The notes below the pieces were generated by a model. That model worked only from the letters and a program-made list of their open reading frames with translations. It searched no databases and had not been told where the DNA came from. From Geobacillus zalihae NBRC 101842 (GTDB taxonomy: Bacteria; Bacillota; Bacilli; Bacillales; Anoxybacillaceae), in contig NZ_BCPV01000003.1 of NCBI RefSeq assembly GCF_001544135.1, forward strand, positions 1-64,000: DNA of 64,000 bases, in the 5' to 3' direction. Both the position numbers and the translations under genes were made by a program. Shown in pieces: positions 57,586-64,000 of this stretch. The stretch's first letter is position 1; every line of letters starts with the position of its first letter.

Positions 57586-57604
57586 CGTTTATCCCCCTCG
57601 CATG

Positions 57605-58057
57605 CTATTTCCCGATCTCGAGCGCCTTCATGAGCATTCCTTTCGAAGCATTCAACACCGTAACGTTCGCCTCATACGAACGCGTCGCCCCGATCAAGTC
57701 CACCATTTCTTTCAGCGGGTCGACGTTTGGCAGACGCACATAGCCGTCGGCGCCCGCATCCGGGTGATTCGGGTCGTAGACGAGTTTAAACGGCGCCGGA
57801 TCATCGACAATTTCGCGCACCCGCACTCCGCCGTCCACCGCGTCGGCACGGCCGAGCGCAACCTGCAAATAGCCCGAAAACGACCCGCTCTGCGGTTCGA
57901 TGATGACCATTTTGCGACGGTACGGCTCCCATTCGCCGTTGACAAGGCGGGCGCGCGTCGTATCGACGTTAGCGATGTTGGAGGCAATCACGTCCATGCG
58001 CAACCGTTGGGCGGTCAACGCCGAAGCCGAAATGTTTAGACTTTGAAACAAAGACAC
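57605..58057 (-). CDS. flgC: Flagellar proximal rod protein FlgC
   Basis: 150 residues: SLNISASALTAQRLRMDVIA with the rod-protein motif SNIANVDTT, DPNHPDAGADGYVRLPNVDP and the C-terminal VDLIGATRSYEANVTVLNAS. GTG start, AAAGGAGGG about 10 nt upstream and located at the end of flgB, so the two are coupled. Confidence 0.96.
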   Translation of the reverse strand: MSLFQSLNISASALTAQRLRMDVIASNIANVDTTRARLVNGEWEPYRRKMVIIEPQSGSFSGYLQVALGRADAVDGGVRVREIVDDPAPFKLVYDPNHPDAGADGYVRLPNVDPLKEMVDLIGATRSYEANVTVLNASKGMLMKALEIGK

Positions 58058-58060
58058 CCG

Positions 58061-58450
58061 TTATTTCCCTCCTTTAATCACGGTTTTCAACGTGGTAAAT
58101 TTGCCGTTGAGCCGCTCGATTAAGGCATTGTAATAAATTTGGTTTTCTGCTAGTTTTGACATTTCTTGATCAATATCGACACTGTTTCCATTATGATTGT
58201 AACTCACCGTTGTGTCCGTCGTCACGATGATTTTTCCATTTTGTTCGTTTGGAAACGAAAAATGCTTCGGATTCGTCCGTTTGGCCTCAAGCCGAAACGC
58301 CCGTTCCAATTCAGCCTGAAAGCGCACATCTTTCGCCTTATAGCCCGGCGTATCGGCGTTGGCGATGTTGTCGGCGATCGCCTGTTGGCGAAGCGCAGCG
58401 TAGCGAAGCCCTTGTTCAAGCCAACCGATCGTCGCTGAAAAGAGCGCCAA
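58061..58450 (-). CDS. flgB: Flagellar proximal rod protein FlgB
   Basis: 129 residues: LFSATIGWLEQGLRYA, rod motif DNIANADTPGYKAKDV, and GNSVDIDQEMSKLAENQIYY. First gene of the fla/che operon. The start is a TTG at 58450 with AGAGGGGA about 5-7 nt upstream; a longer frame to 58483 has no ribosome site and its extra residues are not family-like. Confidence 0.93.
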   Translation of the reverse strand: MALFSATIGWLEQGLRYAALRQQAIADNIANADTPGYKAKDVRFQAELERAFRLEAKRTNPKHFSFPNEQNGKIIVTTDTTVSYNHNGNSVDIDQEMSKLAENQIYYNALIERLNGKFTTLKTVIKGGK

Positions 58451-58469
58451 TGGAATCCCCTCTTTTCTC

Positions 58470-58553
58470 CTATTTTTCGACAATTTCTGCTAGTTTTCAT
58501 TTTACGGGAAAGAAAACCTAATGTATAGACGGAACTTGGTACTATTTTTCGAC
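58470..58553 (-). promoter_or_regulatory. fla/che promoter region with a 12-bp direct repeat
   Basis: GTCGAAAAATAG occurs twice on the minus strand, at 58542-58553 and 58470-58481, exactly 72 bp apart. Between them TATACA (58522-58527) could be a sigma-A -10 and TAAAATGAAAA an AT-rich element; GTCGAAAA resembles a sigma-D -10. The proximal copy also resembles a degenerate CodY box. None of these assignments is firm. Confidence 0.4.
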
Positions 58554-58597
58554 GATGCCATGACAGAAAAACGATGCCAAAGATGTTTGCCAACAAC

Positions 58598-58632
58598 AAA
58601 AAACCCGCCGGGCCAAAATACCCAGCGGGCTT
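58598..58632 (-). terminator. Intrinsic terminator after codY
   Basis: Minus strand AAGCCCGCTGGG / CCCGGCGGGTT stem (one mismatch) with an 8-nt loop and T5-6. It separates codY from the fla/che operon. Confidence 0.85.
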
Positions 58633-58647
58633 AGGCGGCTACGCCGT

Positions 58648-59427
58648 TCAGCTCGATTTCAATTTTTCCAGTTCGCTTAAAAACTTGTCGTTCAATACTT
58701 TAATGTACGTTCCTTTCATGCCGAGCGAGCGCGATTCGATCACGCCGGCGCTTTCTAGTTTGCGCAGAGCATTGACAATGACCGAGCGGGTGATGCCGAC
58801 GCGGTCGGCGATTTTGCTCGCGACAAGCAGCCCTTCCGTTCCGTCAAGCTCCTCAAAAATATGTTCGATCGCCTCAAGCTCGCTGTAAGAAAGGGAGCTG
58901 ATCGCCATTTGCACGACCGCCTTGCTGCGCGCTTCCTCTTCAATTTCTTCCGCCTTTTCACGCAGAATTTCCATGCCGACGACCGTCGCACCGTATTCAG
59001 CCAAAATGAGATCGTCATTGTCAAACTCGCGGTCAAGGCGCGATAAAATGAGCGTGCCGAGCCGCTCGCCTCCGCCGTTGATCGGAACAATCGTCGTCAA
59101 GCCGGTTTTGAACAAGTCACGATTTTCCACTGGAAACGCCGTATATTCGCTATTAATATCAATATTAGGAGACGTTTCCGTAATGTTGAACAAGTTTTTC
59201 GTGTATTCTTCCGGAAACTGGCGCTCCTCCAGCATCCGCTTCATCCGTTCGTTTTCAATCGATTGTTTAATGGCGAATCCAAGCAGTTTGCCGCGGCGGC
59301 TGACGACAAACACATTGGCTTCAATCACTTCGCAAAGCGTTTCTGCCATTTCTTTAAAATTGACCGGCCGCCCGGCCGCCTTTTGCAACATGGCGTTGAT
59401 TTTCCGCGTTTTCTCTAGCAAGTTCAT
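58648..59427 (-). CDS. codY: GTP- and BCAA-sensing repressor CodY
   Basis: 259 residues: N-terminal GAF domain binding branched-chain amino acids (about 1-155, with [35 protein letters not shown]), a linker helix and a C-terminal winged HTH with [20 protein letters not shown]. It represses stationary-phase genes, in B. subtilis including the fla/che operon encoded next. The ATG at 59427 has GGAGGAG 9 nt upstream; an ATG three codons earlier touches that site. Cotranscribed with xerC-hslV-hslU. Confidence 0.98.
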   Translation of the reverse strand: MNLLEKTRKINAMLQKAAGRPVNFKEMAETLCEVIEANVFVVSRRGKLLGFAIKQSIENERMKRMLEERQFPEEYTKNLFNITETSPNIDINSEYTAFPVENRDLFKTGLTTIVPINGGGERLGTLILSRLDREFDNDDLILAEYGATVVGMEILREKAEEIEEEARSKAVVQMAISSLSYSELEAIEHIFEELDGTEGLLVASKIADRVGITRSVIVNALRKLESAGVIESRSLGMKGTYIKVLNDKFLSELEKLKSS

Positions 59428-59443
59428 GGATTTCATCTCCTCC

Positions 59444-60838
59444 TCATAAAATAAACTCGCTTAAATCTTTGTTTTTGACGATGCTGCCGAGTTTTTGCTC
59501 GACATATTGCGGTGTGATGACGACCTTGTCGATTCCGATGTCCGGCGCCTCAAACAGCAAGTCTTCCAGCAGTTTTTCCAAAATCGTGTGCAACCGGCGC
59601 GCACCGATGTTGTCGGTCGTCTGGTTTACTTCAAACGCCACCTCGGCAATCTTACGAATAGCATCGTCAGAAAATTCAAGACTTATACCTTCTGTTGCCA
59701 AAAGAGCTTGATATTGTTTAATGAGCGCGTTATTCGGCTCGACTAATATTCTTACGAAATCGTCGACCGAAAGTTTCGCAAGCTCGACGCGGATCGGGAA
59801 ACGGCCTTGCAGCTCAGGGATCAAATCCGACGGCTTCGCCATATGGAACGCGCCGGCGGCGATGAATAAAATATGGTCTGTTTTCACCGGTCCGTACTTC
59901 GTCATGACGGTCGACCCTTCGACAATTGGCAAAATGTCGCGCTGCACCCCTTCGCGCGAGACGTCGGCCGAGCCGGACACCGCTCCGCTGCGGGCGATTT
60001 TGTCGATTTCATCGATAAAAATGATGCCGGACTGCTCAGCCAGGCGGACGGCCTCTTGCGTCACTTCATCCATGTCGATCAGCTTTTGCGCTTCCTCGTT
60101 GATGAGCACTTTGCGCGCTTCACTCACTTTGAGACGCCGCTTTTTGCGCCGCTTCGGCATGAGGCTGCTCAAGGCGTCCTGCATGTTCATCCCCATCTGC
60201 TCAATGCCTGCCCCTTGCAAAAAGTCAAACCATAACGGCGTCTGTTCCTCGATTTCAATCGTCACCATCTCGTTTTCCAACTGCCCGTTTGCCAGCTGCC
60301 AAGCAACTTGGCGCCGCTTTTGTTCCACCTGTTCATCCTCATGGCTGTAGCTGTTGTCCGCTTGGGCTCCTTGGCCGCCAAACAGCAGCTCAAGCGGATT
60401 TTTGATTGTCTGCTTTGGCTTGCCCGGAACAAGCAGTTCAACAAGCCGCTTGTTCGCCTGCTGTTCAGCCCTGTCTTTCACTTCGTTCATTTTTCGTTCT
60501 TTCACGATCCGAACTGACGTTTCCACCAAATCGCGCACCATCGATTCGACGTCGCGCCCGACATAACCGACTTCGGTGAATTTCGTCGCTTCGACTTTGA
60601 TGAACGGGGCGCCGACGAGTTTGGCGAGCCGGCGGGCGATCTCCGTCTTCCCGACCCCGGTCGGGCCGATCATTAAAATGTTTTTCGGCATCACTTCATC
60701 GCGCAATTTTTCATCGAGCAAACTGCGGCGGTACCGGTTGCGAAGCGCGATCGCCACCGCCTTTTTTGCCTCTTTTTGCCCGACGATGAACTGATCGAGC
60801 TTTTCGACAATCTGCCGTGGAGTCAACGTTTCCGCCAT
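59444..60838 (-). CDS. hslU: ATP-dependent protease ATPase subunit HslU (ClpY)
   Basis: About 464 residues: AAA+ unfoldase partner of HslV. Walker [13 protein letters not shown], an inserted I domain (about 110-240) with the [17 protein letters not shown] region, Walker [13 protein letters not shown], and the C-terminal SEFIL that inserts into HslV. Two adjacent ATGs follow AAGGAGGAGG. It lies 17 nt after hslV. Confidence 0.98.
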   Translation of the reverse strand: MAETLTPRQIVEKLDQFIVGQKEAKKAVAIALRNRYRRSLLDEKLRDEVMPKNILMIGPTGVGKTEIARRLAKLVGAPFIKVEATKFTEVGYVGRDVESMVRDLVETSVRIVKERKMNEVKDRAEQQANKRLVELLVPGKPKQTIKNPLELLFGGQGAQADNSYSHEDEQVEQKRRQVAWQLANGQLENEMVTIEIEEQTPLWFDFLQGAGIEQMGMNMQDALSSLMPKRRKKRRLKVSEARKVLINEEAQKLIDMDEVTQEAVRLAEQSGIIFIDEIDKIARSGAVSGSADVSREGVQRDILPIVEGSTVMTKYGPVKTDHILFIAAGAFHMAKPSDLIPELQGRFPIRVELAKLSVDDFVRILVEPNNALIKQYQALLATEGISLEFSDDAIRKIAEVAFEVNQTTDNIGARRLHTILEKLLEDLLFEAPDIGIDKVVITPQYVEQKLGSIVKNKDLSEFIL

Positions 60839-60855
60839 CATCGGCCTCCTCCTTT

Positions 60856-61398
60856 TTACAGCTCTTCAACAATAATATGGCCGTTCGTATAAACGCAAAT
60901 GTCAGCGGCGATCTCGAGCGCCGCCTTGGCAATCTCTTTCGCGGTCATCGAGCCGCCGGCGTACTTCTTCAACGCACGCCCAGCAGCCAACGCATACTGA
61001 CCGCCCGAGCCGATGGCAAGCATGCCATCATCCGGCTCAATCACTTCGCCCGTGCCGGAGACAAGCAACAAATGCTGTTTGTCCATAACAATGAGCATCG
61101 CCTCGAGGCGGCGCAACACTTTATCGCTCCGCCACTCTTTCGCCAGCTCAACCGCCGCGCGCGGCAAGTTGCCATTCCATTGTTCGAGCTTGCCTTCAAA
61201 CATTTCAAACAGCGTAAACGCGTCAGCGACGGAGCCGGCAAAACCGGCGAGCACGTTTCCTTGGAACAGCCGCCGCACTTTTTTCGCTGTATGCTTCATG
61301 ACGACCGCATTGCCGAACGTCACTTGGCCGTCTCCAGCCATGGCGGATGCGCCGTTATGGCGGATGGCAAAAATTGTCGTCGCATGAAAGGCTCCCAT
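60856..61398 (-). CDS. hslV: ATP-dependent protease peptidase subunit HslV (ClpQ)
   Basis: 180 residues, proteasome-beta-like peptidase. The canonical Thr-Thr-Ile N-terminus is preceded by a short extension (M)GAFHA, as in B. subtilis where the extension begins MSSFHA and an N-terminal Ser was reported as nucleophile. Here the second residue is Gly, so neither Ser nor Thr is terminal after Met removal. [22 protein letters not shown] and [15 protein letters not shown] are conserved. Two adjacent ATGs follow GGAGGGG; no start lies at the Thr. Confidence 0.97.
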   Translation of the reverse strand: MGAFHATTIFAIRHNGASAMAGDGQVTFGNAVVMKHTAKKVRRLFQGNVLAGFAGSVADAFTLFEMFEGKLEQWNGNLPRAAVELAKEWRSDKVLRRLEAMLIVMDKQHLLLVSGTGEVIEPDDGMLAIGSGGQYALAAGRALKKYAGGSMTAKEIAKAALEIAADICVYTNGHIIVEEL

Positions 61399-61421
61399 CA
61401 TTTCCCCTCCTTGCCTGCGGG

Positions 61422-62324
61422 TTACGCCCGCGGATGCGCCTGCAAATAAATATGCCGCAGCCGGTCTTTCGTTACATGTGTATACACTTGCGTCGATGAC
61501 AAATGCGCATGACCGAGCAGTTCCTGCACCGAACGGAGATCGGCCCCTTCGTTGAGCAAATGAGTCGCAAACGTATGCCGAAGCACGTGCGGGCTGATGT
61601 TTTGCGTCAGCGCAGCGGCTTCGACAATCCGATCCAAAATATGGCGCACTCCCCGAGGCGTGAGCGGATTGCCTCGGGCGTTGACAAATAAATAGCGGTG
61701 GTCCGCCGGCAGCTTTCTTGTCAGTTCGCGTCGGCCCCTATGGATATACCGTTCAAGCGCTTCGCGGGCCGGACGGCCGAACGGAACGTAGCGCTGCTTG
61801 TTTCCTTTGCCGTGAATGAGCACGGTTTCCGCAACAAAATCGACATCAGACAGCTGTATGTGACAACATTCACTAACCCGAGCGCCAGTCGCGTACAACA
61901 ACTCAAGCAGCGCCGCATTGCGCTGGCCTAGGGCCGTATTTTCATCATTGACAAGAAACAATGCTTCTAATTCTTTTGGGTATAAAAAATTAGGAATTTT
62001 TTGCTCTTTTTTCGGCAGTGTCGCGAGCGCAAACGGATTTTCGGCCGCCCGCCCTTCGCGCAACAAAAACTTGTAAAAGCTGCGCAGACTCGAAATTTTG
62101 CGGGCGACCGAACGGCTGGCCAACTGTTGCTCGTATAGTTTCGTCAAATATAAACGAACGTCGCTGTAGGACACTTCATTGAGCGCGCCGATTCCTTCCT
62201 CATCCATAAACCGGAAAAACTGCTCAATGTCACGCCGGTAACACACAATAGTATATTGTGAATAATTTTTCTCGATTTGTAAATATTCCATGAATAATTG
62301 TAACGCAAGTTTCGAATTCTCCAT
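61422..62324 (-). CDS. xerC: Tyrosine recombinase XerC (CodV)
   Basis: 300 residues: N-terminal SAM-like core-binding domain (1-about 90) and a catalytic domain with Arg in YATGARVSE, His-X-X-Arg in [14 protein letters not shown], His in [11 protein letters not shown] and the nucleophile Tyr in STQVYTHV. With XerD it resolves chromosome dimers at dif. The ATG at 62324 follows GGGGTGAGG. It begins the xerC-hslV-hslU-codY unit and, unlike B. subtilis, lies directly after topA. Confidence 0.97.
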   Translation of the reverse strand: MENSKLALQLFMEYLQIEKNYSQYTIVCYRRDIEQFFRFMDEEGIGALNEVSYSDVRLYLTKLYEQQLASRSVARKISSLRSFYKFLLREGRAAENPFALATLPKKEQKIPNFLYPKELEALFLVNDENTALGQRNAALLELLYATGARVSECCHIQLSDVDFVAETVLIHGKGNKQRYVPFGRPAREALERYIHRGRRELTRKLPADHRYLFVNARGNPLTPRGVRHILDRIVEAAALTQNISPHVLRHTFATHLLNEGADLRSVQELLGHAHLSSTQVYTHVTKDRLRHIYLQAHPRA

Positions 62325-62349
62325 CGCCTCACCCCGCAACGGCTACTAC

Positions 62350-62379
62350 ATCGTACCATATTCATCCGCATGAACGCAA
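62350..62379 (-). promoter_or_regulatory. Putative promoter of xerC-hslVU-codY
   Basis: Minus strand TTGCGT (62374-62379), 18-bp spacer, TACGAT (62350-62355) preceded by TGG as an extended -10. It occupies most of the short topA-xerC gap (62325-62419), which has no clear terminator. Confidence 0.55.
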
Positions 62380-62419
62380 CTGTTTTTTTATAAAATTCTG
62401 AATTGTATCCGATGCCTTT

Positions 62420-64000
62420 TCAAGCTTCTAGCCGCTCTTCATAGTCGCACGCCGTGCATTGCACTTGCACACCTTTTTTCAGCTCTTTCTCCACAAGCAG
62501 CCCCGCGCATTTCGGACACGGGCGGGCGAGCGGTTTATCCCACGAGACGAAGTCGCAATCCGGGAAACGGTCGCAGCCGTAAAACACCCGCTTTCTTTTC
62601 GTGCTGCGCTCGACGATGTTGCCCTCGCGGCATTTCGGGCACTTGACGCCGATTTCTTTGACAATCGGCTTCGTATGGCGGCATTCCGGAAAATTCGAGC
62701 AGGCGATAAACTTGCCGAAACGGCCCATTTTGTACACCATCGGACTGCCGCACACCTCGCAGTCAATGCCGGCCGGCTCATCCTTAATCTCAACTGCGCG
62801 CATTTCTTTTTCCGCCACTTTCAACCGTTTTTCAAATTCGCGGTAAAACTCGTCGACGACTTTGATCCATTCCACTTTCCCTTCTTCAATTTCGTCCAAT
62901 TCTTTTTCCATTTTCGCCGTAAACTCGACATCGATAATTTCCGGGAAAAATTCGAGCATCAGCTCGACAACGATTTCGCCGAGCTCGGTCGGGACAAACC
63001 GCTTGTTCTCAAGGACGACATAGTTGCGTTTTTGGATCGTATCAAGCGTCGGAGCATACGTCGACGGGCGGCCGATGCCGAGTTCCTCCAACGTTTTGAC
63101 GAGGCGGGCTTCCGTGTAGCGCGGCGGCGGCTGCGTAAAGTGCTGCTTCGATTCGATCGTTTCGCTCTCAACTGTTTCCTCTTCTTCCAAATCCGGGAGG
63201 ATACGGTCCTGCTCTTCCGCTTGATCGTCCGTTCCTTCAATATACACTTTCATAAACCCTGGAAATTTCACCTTCGAGCCGCTGGCGCGGAACACGACAC
63301 CGTTGTTTTCCAACTCGACGCTCATGGTGTCAAGCACGGCGGCCGCCATTTGACTGGCGATGAACCGTTCCCAAATGAGTTTATACAACCGAAACTGGTC
63401 GCGCGTCAAATACGGTTTCACTTTGTCCGGATCGCGAAATGCCGATGTCGGGCGGATCGCTTCATGGGCGTCTTGGGCGTTCGTGCTTTTCTTCTCTTTC
63501 CGCTTTTCCTGGTTGACATACATAGCGCCGAACGTCGCCTCGATATATGCCGCCGCCTCTTGCTGCGCCGTCTCGGCGACGCGCGTTGAATCGGTGCGCA
63601 TATACGTGATCAAACCGACCGTCCCTTCGCTGCCAAGATCGATTCCTTCGTACAGCTGCTGGGCGATCATCATCGTCTTTTTCGTCCGGAAATTCAGTTT
63701 GCGCGCCGCTTCCTGCTGAAGCGACGACGTCGTAAACGGCGGCACGGGGCTGCGCTTGCGCTCTCGTTTTGTCACCGTTTTCACCGCAAATGCCGTTCCG
63801 TTTAAGCGGTCCAGCACGGCTTTCACATCCGCCTCCGTCTTTAAATCGCGCTTTTGTCCGTCAATACTGTAAAACGAGGCGGCAAACGTCTCTCCTTCTT
63901 TTTGAAACGTCGCTTGAATCGTCCAATATTCTTCCGGCTGAAATTCGCGAATTTCTCGTTCCCGATCGATGATGAGGCGCAGCGCCACCGATTGGACGCG
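62420..64000 (-). CDS. topA: DNA topoisomerase I, C-terminal part (cut by window edge)
   Basis: 526 residues up to the window end, reading open at base 64000. Type IA topoisomerase relaxing negative supercoils. The fragment contains the catalytic Tyr in [13 protein letters not shown] (about residue 133 of the fragment), the [12 protein letters not shown] and [15 protein letters not shown] motifs, and three C-terminal zinc ribbons: CEVC...CSNFPEC, CPKC...CDRFPDC and CPKC...CTAC. The N-terminal Toprim part lies outside the window. It precedes xerC with trmFO missing between. Confidence 0.97.
   Translation of the reverse strand, partial: RVQSVALRLIIDREREIREFQPEEYWTIQATFQKEGETFAASFYSIDGQKRDLKTEADVKAVLDRLNGTAFAVKTVTKRERKRSPVPPFTTSSLQQEAARKLNFRTKKTMMIAQQLYEGIDLGSEGTVGLITYMRTDSTRVAETAQQEAAAYIEATFGAMYVNQEKRKEKKSTNAQDAHEAIRPTSAFRDPDKVKPYLTRDQFRLYKLIWERFIASQMAAAVLDTMSVELENNGVVFRASGSKVKFPGFMKVYIEGTDDQAEEQDRILPDLEEEETVESETIESKQHFTQPPPRYTEARLVKTLEELGIGRPSTYAPTLDTIQKRNYVVLENKRFVPTELGEIVVELMLEFFPEIIDVEFTAKMEKELDEIEEGKVEWIKVVDEFYREFEKRLKVAEKEMRAVEIKDEPAGIDCEVCGSPMVYKMGRFGKFIACSNFPECRHTKPIVKEIGVKCPKCREGNIVERSTKRKRVFYGCDRFPDCDFVSWDKPLARPCPKCAGLLVEKELKKGVQVQCTACDYEERLEA

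Noticed and set aside
58484-58597. Clear sigma-D promoter for fla/che
   Set aside because: No TAAA-N15-GCCGATAA match of usable quality; only partial GTCGAAAA elements are present, so no sigma-D promoter was called.
62459-63589. 376-codon plus-strand open frame opposite topA
   Set aside because: Phe/His/Arg-rich shadow with no family features; topA is clear on the other strand.

Overview
The window is a continuous stretch of core chromosome from a thermophilic Bacillaceae. Gene order matches the Bacillus subtilis rnjB-dapA to topA interval almost gene for gene. The high G+C content, the codon choice and protein sequences such as PolC, IF2, S15 and CodY point to Geobacillus (G. kaustophilus / G. 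stearothermophilus group, an inference). Apart from one small gene, every gene is on the minus strand, so transcription runs from high to low coordinates. No rRNA, tRNA, insertion sequence, prophage or CRISPR array was seen.

Layout from low to high coordinate. 1-352: 5' end of rnjB (RNase J2). 520-5337: lysine/dipicolinate genes dapA, dapG, asd, spoVFB, spoVFA, behind a sigma-K-like promoter. 5530-5772: ymxH, the only plus-strand gene. 5835-10721: mlpA (M16 peptidase), ylxY (deacetylase-like), pnpA, rpsO. 10809-18138: ribF, truB, rbfA, ylxP, infB, ylxQ, ylxR, nusA, rimP, a transcription/translation-machinery operon with a strong promoter and a structured leader. 18199-28334: polC, proS, rasP, dxr, cdsA, uppS (replication, charging, intramembrane proteolysis, isoprenoid and phospholipid synthesis). 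28417-31517: frr, pyrH, tsf, rpsB, separated by strong terminators. 31680-58450: a ~27-kb fla/che operon from flgB to swrB. It encodes the basal body, type III export apparatus, hook and switch, the CheA/W/B/C/D/Y chemotaxis core, FlhF/FlhG and sigma-D. 58648-64000: codY, hslU, hslV, xerC and the C-terminal part of topA.

Points that depart from the textbook layout: trmFO is absent between topA and xerC; FliI appears to start at a CTG codon; several genes have TTG starts that the Shine-Dalgarno spacing favours; HslV has Gly, not Ser or Thr, after the initiator Met; FlhF has four tandem 10-residue repeats encoded by a 30-bp DNA repeat; an unrecognised 81-residue gene lies between sigD and swrB; swrD has its only good Shine-Dalgarno 34 nt upstream, across a potential hairpin; and the leaders of rimP, rpsO and rpsB are structured. 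I see no clearly novel system. The best candidates for undescribed biology are the small gene next to sigD, the swrD start arrangement, the repeat-bearing FlhF and the leader RNAs.
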